From Phoronis ovalis (lineage: Eukaryota; Phoronida; Phoronidae), in assembly GCA_028565635.1 (NCBI GenBank), contig JAOXYB010043615.1:1-27330 (forward strand): DNA of 27,330 nt, given 5' to 3'. Of the stretch, positions 1 through 11,350 are shown one piece after another; within the stretch, counting starts at the first letter, position 1, and every line of letters starts with the position of its first letter. Under the pieces are notes generated by a model, which saw only the letters and a list, made by a program, of their open reading frames with translations, was not told the origin of the DNA and searched no databases. Position numbers and translations under genes: made by a program.

Positions 1-303
1 TAACGCCATAGGCATTCTACTATTTCTGTCATTGATTGTTCGGATTTCTCGCACTGCCGTACTGGTAGTGTTTGACCGATTTACGACCATCGACAAACAA
101 ATATCAAAATATATTTTTCGGGAATTCCCATATTTGTACACCCTCTTTACGCATTTATTATAGTTTCCGATAATTCGTACACCCATATTTTCGGAGAAAA
201 TTAAAAATAATAATTTTTTTTTTGTACGAATTTGAGAAGAATTACCGTACATGTAATAGCAATTGCTCCCAAGTACCTGTATTACATGTAACAACAATTG
301 TAC
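1..303. other. Intron or 3' part of the gene, no exon seen
   Basis: This follows the donor at 303-302 on the minus strand. I see no dystrobrevin tail sequence, no acceptor with an open frame and no convincing polyadenylation context. It is treated as the start of an intron continuing off the left edge. Confidence 0.5.
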
Positions 304-441
304 CTGAATTAAGCTCTTTAACAAGTGATGACATAGCATTAGTAACTGAGTCAGCAGCTAGCAGAAGATCGTTCCTTAAACTCCTCATGTTATTAGCAGT
401 GCTTGGTTGATTGAAAGCTTGTTTAACATCACCACCTACTC
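304..441 (-). CDS. Dystrobrevin C-terminal exon, last one visible
   Basis: This 138-bp exon (residues 553-598) encodes [32 protein letters not shown] and VKELNS. It corresponds to vertebrate [32 protein letters not shown] and VKELNS. The acceptor is AATACAG and the donor is TTCAG|GTACAA, phase 1. The region encodes a helical segment conserved across dystrobrevins. The vertebrate proteins continue for a variable acidic tail; its exon is not found in 1-303. The plus-strand open frame over the same bases is an antisense shadow. Confidence 0.95.
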
Positions 442-1038
442 CTGTATTAATGTAGAAAAAAGTTCTTCATGTTGGAGACGAGGATTCTTTTGTTTTCAAA
501 GTTAATATTGCTACCAGCAATCAGAAGTATTGACGTATTCAAATGCAGAAGACGTTATTCATCCAGGTTTAAAACCATCCCCGCTATCTGTTTGGTACAT
601 GTGGTACTTTGAACACAAAAGAATACCTATTTCCAAAGAGGCAAATCACCCAAAGTGAGCAGAATCTGTGAAGCTTTAAGCACAATGTTATGTTATTTTT
701 ACCTCATATACATATACCATGAATTAAAATAAAAACAAGATCCAGAAGGAACAAAAAATTATAAGTTATAATTTATTATGAAGAAGAAATAATAAGGCTT
801 AAACTGTTCAGCTATTGCAGATCCTGCCGCAGTGAATGTGCTTGTGATGTGCATGCAATTATAGTAATTACGGGATGTGTCTGAGCCATTTTCTCCTGTA
901 AATCTGTATAATACAATACTGAACAGAAACTAGATGTTCTAACACCTGCAGTATTATTTGTTCCTCTTGGTTTAACACATTAGCTTAATTTCTTTATTTT
1001 TAGTGTTATTTTTGCAGGCAGATAATGGTTGTACCAAC
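442..1038 (-). other. Intron
   Basis: This lies between the exons ending at 1039 and starting at 441. It is AT-rich and has many stops in all frames. It begins with the unusual donor GTTGGT. Nothing else is recognised. Confidence 0.85.
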
Positions 1039-1165
1039 CTGATAAGGAATCACCTGGTGTGCTGGGACTTGTCTGATACGTTCTTGATAAGGAATGCGGA
1101 GGCGATATAGGTACACGTGACCTAGGACTACTGTTAGGTGTTGAGCGAGGAGAACCAGGGTGATT
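1039..1165 (-). CDS. Dystrobrevin C-terminal tail exon, Ser/Pro-rich
   Basis: This 127-bp exon (residues 511-552) encodes GSPRSTPNSSPRSRVPISPP and then SPSTPGDSLSG. It aligns with vertebrate GSPRSSPSHTISRPIP and THTPQDSLTG. The acceptor is TTTTTTAG. The donor reads TCAG|GTTGGT, which departs from GTRAGT. The phase 1 end nevertheless joins perfectly with GA at 441 to give SLSG-VGGDV. Reading through would stop after about 20 residues. The segment is probably disordered and rich in possible phosphorylation sites (inference). Confidence 0.92.
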
Positions 1166-1817
1166 CTAAAAAATAAAGACTAACTAGTTAATAACTTCAT
1201 TGATGCACTGCATATATTAAGTTATTATGATAAGTTTGTTTGAACTAAAATCAATACATTTAGGTCCATCAAGAAAACAAAGGGGGGTCAATGTGGCTCA
1301 GGTTGGATGTGCAGATCGAAGCCTGCATGCCATAGGCATAGTAATTGCATTTTTAGCAAGACGTTTTACCCATTTGCTTCTCTCCATTCAGGTGTTAAAA
1401 TAGGTACAAGTTTTTATAACACTGGGAAGTAACCTGTGATAGACTAGCATCCTATCCAGGTAAGATAAACTTCGTGTCATGTAATGCTACTGAAACCTGT
1501 ACAAACCCCAACCTCATAGCTTTAACATTACCCAGGACAGGCTTTATATTTTTTACTACACACACACTAGATGAAAATTGACGAAAACATTTATACAAGT
1601 TAAAACACACTGCCGTCGATGATTTCAGTCACATTTCATTGATAGACAAGTGATCATGACTTTACGAATTTAACACTAGCAAACTGACATGAAGAGACAA
1701 GTAGAATTAAAAAAAGTGTCCAAGCTGATTTCATTAAAAATAACAAAGAAACATTGCACAAAATGCAATACAAAATAATAATTAAATAGTATCTATTTGG
1801 ACACTATCTAGACTTAC
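1166..1817 (-). other. Intron with optional short coding tail
   Basis: The first 36 bases on the minus side of the donor (1782-1817) would encode an 11-residue tail and a stop if the intron were retained. A short AC repeat lies near 1558-1567. Nothing else is recognised. Confidence 0.8.
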
Positions 1818-2028
1818 TTTTAACAATTTCATGAGACTTTCCAGTTGTACCATCAAATTCCTACGATTTTCTTGTAATCTAGACATCCGGGTCTCTAGAG
1901 CATCTTTTCTCTGTCTTAATACTCTCAGTTCTCCCAACAAAGTAGGATTTGGGGAACCATCCATCGAGGGATACGAGCCGACCTCTTGTTGTTCTTGTCG
2001 AAGTCGTTGAATTTCTCTCATGATTTCT
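1818..2028 (-). CDS. Dystrobrevin coiled-coil exon
   Basis: This 211-bp exon (residues 440-510) gives [16 protein letters not shown], closing the first coiled coil. It then gives [19 protein letters not shown] and [20 protein letters not shown], the second coiled coil, nearly identical to vertebrate NPTLLAELRLLRQRKDELE and [20 protein letters not shown]. These helices bind the matching helices of dystrophin/utrophin (family knowledge). The acceptor is CTATTTCAG|A and the donor is TTAAAA|GTAAGT, phase 0. If the donor is not used, translation continues [11 protein letters not shown] to a stop at 1782, a possible short tail. The frame is also open upstream of the acceptor, described separately. 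Confidence 0.96.
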
Positions 2029-2306
2029 CTGAAATAGTATACAGTTCGTTCATATCGCAGCTGTTCAGAACAACAAGCATGTGATGATAGTTCTGGCAGA
2101 CTCAACACACGTTGTGTTGCATTATTTAGAATTTTGAACATCCCATTTAGTGGAAAAGTTTGAGCCTGTGCAGTGTCCCCAACAACTCTACTCCGGGGCA
2201 CTTCTTTCAATACGGATGATATTTCTGGTAAACTTGAACTCAACTCTTCATTAATTCTACCCAGTGGTCGTAATACTTTACTGTGGTAGGTCATGTTCAG
2301 GTTTCG
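2029..2306 (-). CDS. Open 5' extension of the coiled-coil exon (putative alternative acceptor or start)
   Basis: The frame of the coiled-coil exon stays open for 92 codons beyond the canonical acceptor. It runs back to a TTTTTAG acceptor whose exon would start at 2306, with an ATG at 2294. The stretch is visibly richer in GC than the neighbouring intron and reads as ordinary protein, for example [20 protein letters not shown]. With the acceptor at 2306 the exon is 489 bp (phase 0-0) and would join 6267, bypassing 4901-4986 and the start of the first coil. Alternatives are an internal promoter using the ATG at 2294, or a chance open stretch. I recognise no family member containing it. Confidence 0.45.
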
Positions 2307-4900
2307 CTAAAAACTCTCTACTGGTGGATTTTAGGATTAACTTGTGTTCTAAATTTTGAATAGAATCATCAATCTCATCTGATATGCTTCTATACTTATA
2401 TGTAAAGTATCAAAACCATTCTTGTTCATAAAATTCGGCTTCAAATAAGCTTCTTAATTAAATAGGTTAATTTCACATGTACTGGTGTAACAATATTCCT
2501 CAAGTCAACAAATTTACTGTTAGATTGTTAGTACTTCTTGCTGAACACAGTTATTCTACATATTTCATAAATAAAACACTGTTCTGAACTGCTTAGAGTT
2601 ACTGATTTTGATTTCTCGAATCAAAGTACATCAAAACAAAAATGACTATATAATAAAAAACAGGACTATAAAATATCCACTCAGTTGATTAGAAACGGAA
2701 TTGATTCTAAGTTGTTTGTTAGAATTCTCATCTCTTTCAAATACATCATAGGTTAATATCACACAAGAGACTACAAGAATTTGATGAAATAAGCTTGGCA
2801 TGAAATATTCATGACATGTCTGTACTCATGTTTCAATTTTACCCTATACATTTATTAAATGATTTCATTTGCTGAATGTTACTGAATTTTACTCCTTAAC
2901 ATATTTTCATCAATAAATGGCGCATTTGCATTTATTCTTAATTTGAAACAAATGTTTATTCTAACTATTCCTTTTCTTCGCTTATATTTTAGTAAAATTT
3001 AGAAAAATACCCACCACATAATATAAAACTTATTGAACAAAGACACATCTATCTTTTCCATTTTTCATTGAGCAGACTCAAAACCCTTCCATTTTCTACA
3101 CTTAATTGTTCTAAGGGACGATTTACCTGCAGACAAGTTAATACTAACAGTAATTGGTATTTCTCTGTTTCTCATCCTTAGTGAGAGTTTAATTTCAAAC
3201 TTACCTAAGGAATACTTTTCTTCTTCAATTTTTTCTACTTAGTATGGAATAAAGGTTGCTGCCTTTGTAGTCATTTTACCTTTTAACGCCTTAATTAAAT
3301 TTTCCACCTACAGTTCCTTTCATTTCTAATATCAATCACACCTCACTTTTATACGTCTTGTGCATAACATGTATAATTTATCCTCATCACTATTTAATAC
3401 GTTGATAATGAACCACTGCTACATTGCGCAAACGAAGATAATACACTTAGGAAATCTATTTCTATATCTGACAAGCATTTCATATATGTTTTTATGTACA
3501 AGATATGTTTAATAGTAATCTTTACTGTATATTTATCATTACTATAGCTTTCTAAATTGCTTTAATTGTTCAAGTCTTGTGGGAATATTATGCGCTATTT
3601 CCCCTTGTTAATTTTATGCTAATCATAATTAAACAATTAAAGATCAATGTAAAATACAACTTACAATAAAATAATAAGACAAATTACCATACAAACTGTG
3701 ATTTACACAGTACTATCAACGTACAATAATTAAATCCTACATGAAAAGTACACAATGCTGATATCACAGAAGAGACAAAACAGATTTAACTGCACATGTT
3801 TGATACATTAGTTGTAATTGACTTGTAATTCCCTTTTTTTGGAAAACTCTATTGGGTTTTAGGTAACAATACACACACTTTGAAATACCTAAAGCTATTA
3901 TACGGATGCTCTCTTGTTATTTCAAAAATGGACAACACCAACCTTCATTTGCATTTATACTTGTTTTCAATGTTCAATATTTTTTTATCTATAAATTTAG
4001 TCACATATTGAACATTTTTACTGAACAGATGAATTTATTATATTAACATTCATTCTGAAATATAATTATTTTGTTTTCCACTTTTGATCTTTCTAACTCA
4101 AACTGCCATGTTTTCTATAGAACTTTGAATGTTTATGATTGAGTGTTCCCTAGCCAGTAAATGTGGATACAAAACACCCTAATACAACTGACAATTAGAA
4201 GCTTTTTACTGCAATTTAATGTCTAATTATTACTCATATCAGAAAAGCTAAAATTTTCTATCTAAAGAATACACTTTATGCCTTCCGTTATTTAAATGTT
4301 TTTGATTTTTATTATGAATCATAACCAGTAAAGTTCAATAACTACTGTATATTTTGTAATTACATGACAATGCATTAACAAACATATCAATATATTATCA
4401 TAACTTTTTGCAATAAAAGTGATCAATTGGAAAGTGACTAACCTTGAGTATAATTTACTTTATAGATTATGAATTTTGCTTGTGCAGAACTATTAAATTA
4501 GATAATTGGCTTCACAAAATCATTCCTATTGATGCATAAATGTGGCATAATTTTTAGACAACAATACTTCCATCGTCTTTCTGCTATCTGTAGACAATAA
4601 TTGAATAATTTTCGAACTTTCCAAGTAGTAAAGATCTGGTAAAGCTTTCTTAAGTGTCACAGGTTAATAGACTGTAATATGTTTTCCACATATACATTGT
4701 TTTTGTAACTTTCTAACGGCAAAGCTTATTTTTTCAAAAGCATTTTTAAGCTGGCTTATGTAAAACCAAGTATTTTTTTATTCAAGGCAGGTTTAGGTTA
4801 GGGATTCAGTTTCTTAGTTTGCAGTCAAGAATGCCGAATTAGATTCTCATTCTTATATTATAACAATTAATGTTTGACAGAAAGTTTCTACAATTCATAC
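2307..4900 (-). other. Intron
   Basis: This is a long AT-rich intron between the two coiled-coil exons. Apart from the open extension described at 2029-2306, I see no exon, RNA gene or recognisable transposon. Confidence 0.8.
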
Positions 4901-4986
4901 CTGTTTTTCATTTCCAGTTGGTTGATAAGTTCTCGTTGCTCTCGACTTGCATCAACGGTAAAGTTAATTTCTGTTGGACTGCGTGA
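4901..4986 (-). CDS. Dystrobrevin exon, start of first coiled coil
   Basis: This 86-bp exon (residues 412-439) encodes SRSPTEINFTVDASREQREL and then INQLEMKNR. It matches vertebrate RSAPDISFTIDANKQQRQLI and AELENKNR. The second half starts the first coiled-coil helix. The acceptor is CATTTCAG and the donor is AACAG|GTATGA, phase 2, completing an arginine codon with the A at 2028. Confidence 0.94.
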
Positions 4987-6266
4987 CTGAAATGAAATCA
5001 GAACTCCGCAATTACATGAGTTGCAATAAGTTTCCATTACTTATAGAAAAATGTAATTATTATTATGGAATACATCATATGGGCATAATGAATATTTCGT
5101 AAGCAAATTAGTACTATGATATGTTAGATAATTAACATTGAAGACCTTTGCTAATAATAACTCTAAAAAGTTCAATAATATTTATCTACCCATTTGCCAC
5201 AGTGTACATGTAGGATAACGTATCATAAACTATAATAAGACAGACAGGCTTGGATGGGAAGGAAAAATTTGAAGCATAACGTAGGCTAGTGCAAGAATAC
5301 TAAAGATTTTTCGGAGCTTATACCAAGACTAAAAATAACTAAGGCTCGGAGTAGAATAATCTCGCTTTAAATGCATTAGTAATAATTATAAGAATGCAAG
5401 TAAAACATAACATTAAGATACCAAAGTTATACAAGTACACTTCGAGAGGACTGAATCAACGGAAGTGAATACCAATATAAAAACTGAGGGGTTTTATATA
5501 GAGCCCTGAACTGATGTATATAGGAATGGTGTTGAATCCACAATACTTCAAAATGAAATGTTTATATAGCTGAGATAATTACAGAAGAGCCAGTGAAAAC
5601 AGAAATTTCTAAATTTTTAATTATAAAAAAGTTTACCAACTACAAACCGAAAGCATACTTAGTTTTGCCCCCTAGTGAGTAAAATTGGAATTTACCATAT
5701 ACAGGGCAAGTTCCAAGACTTGACAAGTTTATATCACTTTTGGGTTTATAGCATTTGTTATTAAGACTAGGCAGATTAATTGTTTTGCAGAATGAACAGT
5801 AATGCACCGGCCAACAAACATAGGTGTAATAAGAAAAATGTTATTTTTTTTTTTGCCACAATCTTACATGACCACTACCAAAAGTGCACACAGCAAATTT
5901 ATTCTCAACATTATAAATGATTAGCTATACAGTTTTTAAGAACTTGTACTGGTAACTTAAAAATATTACAACATGTTTAGACTTTATACTTGTTGTTTTA
6001 TGATCTAAGTCACGGGAAATCAACACACTGAACTATAACAAATTTTTTTTTATATCAACATGTTATGATTTGCAATTTCTACCAGTACCCTTACAAGTAC
6101 AAGGAAAGTTTTGCTAATCCTCTCTATTCTTATGGCCAAGATGTTTATATGCTTTCACAGTAGGATACACTTGCCAGAATATCACATCATGACCAGCTAG
6201 CTACTCACAGCCTAACAGATCATCTCGTGTAATTTGGTGTAATAGTGGGTAATGATTTCCACTCAC
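4987..6266 (-). other. Intron
   Basis: This is AT-rich sequence without convincing open frames. The open stretch just below 6267 is read-through past the GTGAGT donor and ends after about 17 codons. Confidence 0.8.
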
Positions 6267-6396
6267 CCCATTGTTGGTATCAGCAGCTAACCGGGCAGCA
6301 TATCTCGCTATCAGACGATGTTCATCATCAATGCGGTTTGATTCTACACTGGAATTCATTCTCGCTGAATCTGTGCTCGAGTTCATTCTGCTTGGA
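6267..6396 (-). CDS. Dystrobrevin syntrophin-binding type exon
   Basis: This 130-bp exon (residues 368-411) contains ESNRIDDEHRLIARYAARLA, almost identical to vertebrate SSNRLDEEHRLIARYAARLA. That is the helix mapped as a syntrophin-binding site in alpha-dystrobrevin (family knowledge). Before it lies a small internal echo, RMNSSTDSA then RMNSSVESN. The acceptor is GTTTTAG|T and the donor is GGG|GTGAGT, phase 0. Because the end is phase 0, the exon can join either 4986 or the longer acceptor at 2306. Running past the donor gives only intron. Confidence 0.95.
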
Positions 6397-6887
6397 CTAA
6401 AACATGCATCATAATTACCTTAGTAATCAGAATTATTGTAATAATTTCTGTAATGGTACTTTATTTTGAAATAATAATTTAGCATAAGTGTACATAGATG
6501 AACCCAAATCTCAATATAATATCTCAATATCATATCAAATATTGCTAAATGTAAATTTACTGAGATTAACTTGGCATCTTCTGCAGGTTATATTACAATG
6601 AACATTGTAGTATATTTTAATAGAACACAATAAAAATAATAAGGAATAGATCTGTAACACAACTGTAATTAAATTCTTGTGTCAATGTCCTTTACTTTGT
6701 CACTGTCAACTTATGAGCTTGTGTTCTTGTACTTTTCATATATTTGGCTTAAACTCCATCACTGAATATATACCCAAAATTTCAAGTTGGTGTCATTTCA
6801 CTCGAAACCAAGTTCTAGCATACCTACCAAATATTTTTCTGCTGAGTAATTGGTCTTCCTTACAACATGGGGTATAATAAATCTTAC
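6397..6887 (-). other. Intron
   Basis: No exon or repeat was recognised. The plus-strand open frame at 6677-6877 is low in coding character and is not supported. Confidence 0.8.
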
Positions 6888-6986
6888 CTTTTTGCACCTG
6901 AGCTGCTATCTAGTGAAGACAAATCAATAGACCGATTAATAGAGACTTCCGGGAATCCATTGTGCACAGGAATGGGTGACGCAGGA
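6888..6986 (-). CDS. Dystrobrevin linker exon, serine/proline-rich
   Basis: This 99-bp exon (residues 335-367) encodes PASPIPVHNGFPE followed by SIDLSSLDSSSGAK. The acceptor is TATTTTTTAG|T and the donor is AAAAG|GTAAGA; phase is 2 on both sides, so the exon can be skipped or included without a frameshift. It occupies the low-complexity linker of the family (vertebrate SHSVPSSGSPF region) and is poorly conserved. No domain is evident. Splice sites, phase and position make it a confident exon. Confidence 0.85.
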
Positions 6987-8483
6987 CTAAAAAATACAAA
7001 AAACATGAAACAATCAAAAACGTACCTTCCAACAAATGCTCTGTAATCTCTTATGATAATAATGTTTTTACCATATTTAATAATAAAGATGCAACAAAAA
7101 CAATTAAAAAAATCTTGAGATGTGTCCTTATTAAGCAACATTTTCAAAGTAAAATTTTAGTAAATCAGTGTACAATCAGTACTTTTTTAGAATCATCAGT
7201 ATGTGGCCAGGATGGCAACAGATACAAAAAATTATTACTGTAATAAGTATTCTATCAATAAATAAAGCGATATGGATAAAAATTCCTTTGAGTTACTAAT
7301 CCTTTGTTCTCTAATCTACATATAAATATTTCATCCCGGTGTGAGAGTACATTTGATTTTCCCGCACTCATTATCAATGAAGGGAAAAAGGTAATAAAAG
7401 TCCTGCTACCCACATTTAAAAAGGATTTAACCCGCTTTATTTTTAGATACGACACTGACTGATGACTGAAAAACTTGCAAAAAAGCAATCCAATTATTAA
7501 CAACATAAGCAGCATCAAGATTGTAGGCTCTACTATACTGCCATTTCACGGAATATTTCTATTAAGTTCACTTTTTTATGAATTCTTGAAGTACAGATTG
7601 CTTAACTTTCACCTCAGGGAAGACCGAAGGTGACTCAGCTTTCCAGATGTCTTTTAGTAACATATGATTATATTAATAGTATACAATAAATTAGATACAA
7701 TTTCAAATATCTTATCTTTACAGGGATTTCTTATCTTGCCATCACAAGGCTTGTGGTTGTCAATCCTAATTAGCCCTCAGTAAAGTATTACATGGAATCT
7801 AAATCCTGTTCTTAAACTTTAACATGAAATAACACACACACACAGTTTAAAAAAAATACAATTTTACAGTACAATAGGGTGCAGAATTTTAAGGCTTAAT
7901 GCCATAGTCCATAAATAAACATGTAAATTACCACTTATCCATGACTCTAGCATTATCTAATCTGAGGCTAGAGAAATGAAGGTAACAGTTTCCGGAGTTG
8001 TTCAGCGGATCACTAAAACTTGGATCTACATCCATCCTCTTAGCTGCTTACTTTATAAATTAAACAGTGGCAAAATGTGCACGATATGAACTAAATATCT
8101 ACCTTATACATATCACAAAAGTCTATAATAAAGATGAAGTTATAAAATGTCAGATGTTAAATATTCATAAAAACAAAATACAAAACAATACCATTCAGTG
8201 CTTTATAAATAAATAGTGGGACATTAAGGATACAGAATGTATACAAATTTTATTATCTACAAATCTGTTGATGTCACCGAAAGCCAATTCTGATATGACT
8301 AAATTTAAGTAGATCTAGATTTCTTTTATAATTCTGTCCACTTTATAGTGTCCTCTTTTAGATAGAACATAAACTGCTTGCTGCCAAGAACAATGAAAGC
8401 ATCCAGCATTTGAAGAACTGTTTTATTACTGTAATATGAAGCCAGTGTAATATACACAAGCATATAAGTTTTTAAATACTTAC
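6987..8483 (-). other. Intron holding a candidate alternative exon
   Basis: Apart from the open segment at 7932-8035, the sequence is AT-rich, with a short AC run near 7832-7843. In vertebrates a first syntrophin-binding helix would be expected between the exons on each side; none was found here. Confidence 0.75.
7932..8035 (-). CDS. Candidate alternative first or cassette exon, 34 codons
   Basis: ATG at 8035 stands in a good initiation context (purine at -3, G at +4). It opens MDVDPSFSDPLNNSG, then NCYLHFSSLRLDNARVMDK, to a donor TG|GTAATT in phase 2. Phase 2 is exactly what the exon at 6986 accepts, giving ...MDKC-PASPIP. The interval is less AT-rich than its intron. A stop lies five codons upstream of the ATG, and the stretch before it lacks a pyrimidine tract, so an alternative first exon seems likelier than an internal one. 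A weak acceptor AAGAG|G would also be phase-compatible with 8484. I recognise no homologous segment in vertebrate dystrobrevin. Confidence 0.42.
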
Positions 8484-8611
8484 ACTATATGTGTCAGGTC
8501 TAATGTCTTTTCTGGGGTCTCAGGAAAATGAGGAATCTTGTTATTTGACTTGGAAGGTGCACATCGAAAGGAATTACGTAACTTCTGACCAATTTGTTTT
8601 GAAGGTGATTT
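8484..8611 (-). CDS. Dystrobrevin exon after the ZZ finger
   Basis: This 128-bp exon (residues 293-334) begins KSPSKQIGQKLRNSFRCAPS, against vertebrate KSPAKKLTNALSKSLSCASS. It ends FPETPEKTLDLTHIV, against FPDQPEKPLNLAHIV. The acceptor is GTTACAG and the donor is TAGT|GTAAGT, phase 2. It is basic, with no fold that I can assign. The next vertebrate residues (DTWPPRP) are not found in the following exon, so the protein diverges right after this point. Confidence 0.93.
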
Positions 8612-11350
8612 CTGTAACATGCAAAACAGGGCAACGAAGATTAAATATTATCACATCATTTTCCCACATGAATTTTCCAATAATAAGTTATATCACATTC
8701 AGTCTCAGTCAACATTACTAATTATAGTAGATTCTAGTATTTTCAAATCAAGCCATCACAGAACAATACTTTACAGGGTTGTTGATCTGTACAATAATAG
8801 TATATAGATTTTGTAGGAAGTAATCCAGAGCTGATAATAATATCAGATTCAACTAATCAATACTTTGTAATGTCTTAATGTGTGACAATACCATTGCAGG
8901 TATGGATTAATTAGAATACACCTTACAATATGCGCTTAGATAAATTATTCAGATACCAAGCAAATGGTCTTCGTCCCTACGGAATTCCATTAAAACATTA
9001 ACACGCACAAAAAATTTAAAATTCGTATATCCTAATCTAATACTTGGAATTCAACAATTTATTAATGTTTAATAAGCAAATGTGGTTACATTTTAGAAAG
9101 TTACATAACAGTATAACCACTGTTGACTTCAGGCTTACTAGTTCATTGGAAATTAGCAAAATATCTTACAGTGAATTCAGATTTTGGGTATTTTTTTGAA
9201 AGGTAAAATAAAAAAGAGACTTCAAAAAAATAGGACAACTGGGTAAATCCAAATTTTATACAGTTTTTCTAGGCAAAACTGCTGCATAATTAGACGTAAT
9301 CACAAATTTCTAATAGAACTGTATTTAGAATAGCAAAAAGAAAAGATCAACTTCCTTTCCAGATTTCTGATTAAAACCTCATAAATAACATAAGAAGATA
9401 TTCATTATCTTATACTCTGGTCAGAACTTATTCATTAAAATATCTCGTAATTTTCAGAAGCATGAATTTATGCACTAGCTATAGTTCTGATACTTATTTT
9501 TATGTGGTAATGTGACAAGTACGTGAAATCAAATTGGGTGCTTTGCCGATACGTGGCCTTGATAAAACTATACTTGCAAATATCCCTTCTCCTGATTTTT
9601 ATAATTCCAAAAATGTATACATATTTTACTTTCATCTATCACTAATTTAGTATTTCTCAATTATGTAAAGTTCAAAAGTAGAGAAAAAATGTATCTGTAA
9701 TTATTACTGTTCTGTTTTTGGTTATATGGGAGAGGAGGGAAGCACTTCAATACAAGAAACACTGGTGGTAGGTTTCTACTAAATTAATGAACATATAATA
9801 GTATGTATTATGATATTAAATATATTATGGGTGGTTGGATCTTCTAAAAAGTACTAAACTTTTAGTACACAAAAGTTTTTTCCTTGTTTTAAAGAAATAG
9901 TAAATGCCAATTATGTTTTGTTGTACTCTGTCTGTAAAAATGAAATTTAGAAGCTACATACACTTCGTAGTGAATCTGAATATTATGGACTTGAAAATAT
10001 ATGCATTGACAAATTAGATCAAGACCATAGTCTTTTGTCAGGAAATTGTACATACCTGTTTGCTACAGAAACTCTTTCCTCCTCAGTATGTACATGCACA
10101 TTATCAATAGCTCATTAAAACATCAGGGAAAATGCATAATTTCAGCAAGCAATAGCTACCTATATGAACACCTTAGCCATAGTGTTAGGTATAAGTAGGT
10201 AAGGATTATTCCTACATTTATTGATTTGTTGTAAGCTGTATTGAATGAAATGAATCAATGAAGTCATTTCAATTTCGATTTAATGACTATCTTATTTCAA
10301 AACAATGGTTAGCCTGGGAATAAAAACATTTATGAATAAAAGGACCAAACTGTTCACACTTATGCTGCTTATAACATGTTATAATGATGTACACAAGCTT
10401 TGTATCATATAGAAAGTTAATGGACAAGTTAAATTAAAATATTCATGGAGATGTCAGAAAGTAGGTCCAAATTTAACAAAAAAAATTATTAAAAACTATA
10501 TTTAGCATTTTCAACTAAATGTGTCCCATATTCTATGTTTCCGGTTTTAATTTTGTAACTTAACGGAACATTTTTTGGTGGTCTAGCTTGAGTCACAATG
10601 CCGACATATTGGTAATAAATACAAATGCAACATCAGTACCAATTTCAGTCTTTCTGGCATAAGAAAGTTATGACAGATCAACAAAGTAACTTGACACAGT
10701 GCAATGAATATTAATCCTAGCAGTATTGTTGTTTTGCTCTTGTATAAGATGGTAGTTGACCGTTCCATGTTTACCTTAGGATTAACTCTAGTTATTAATA
10801 ATTGATACTGCTTCAAACCAATGATATCACATTCCCAACATGCATTTTGTTATTGTAATTGGAGATTGAAAAAATACAAGATGCTAATGAAAATCAAAGG
10901 AAATATGATGAAGTAGTTTTTACTATGATATATATTACAGTAATTCAATGATAATTATACATTACAGTAGAACAATACATATGTCCAAGCAAGATATTAT
11001 TGACATTTGTTTGTAATGTTATGGATTTATATAGTACACTATAACTAAAAGTTTTTTTGTAACTGTGATGTAGGATTATGTTGATTAAAACTTGATTTTT
11101 GTGTTATCAAAACATGTCGACCATTACTAAGCAGAATAACTAAACAACAGCCTAATGTCTTATGGAAACACAAGGATTTGTTTTTTGACATTTAGAAATC
11201 CACCTGACACAACCACTGAAAATTGTTAACCTTTGACATTATGATTCTTTTACATTATTTTCTCTATCCGGCAACTTTCTTAGAAATCAAACATTTTTAT
11301 TGGTTGTATTTTAACAATAGATAACTAATACTATGCTTATCTTTACTTAC
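8612..11350 (-). other. Intron
   Basis: This is a 2.7-kb AT-rich intron after the ZZ exon. Short open frames on both strands show no domain or family resemblance. Nothing else is recognised. Confidence 0.8.

Noticed and set aside
222-410. Plus-strand open frame of 62 codons
   Set aside because: It is antisense to the dystrobrevin exon at 304-441, whose minus-strand translation matches the family closely.
8491-8721. Plus-strand 76-codon open frame
   Set aside because: It is antisense to exon 8484-8611 and without domain content.
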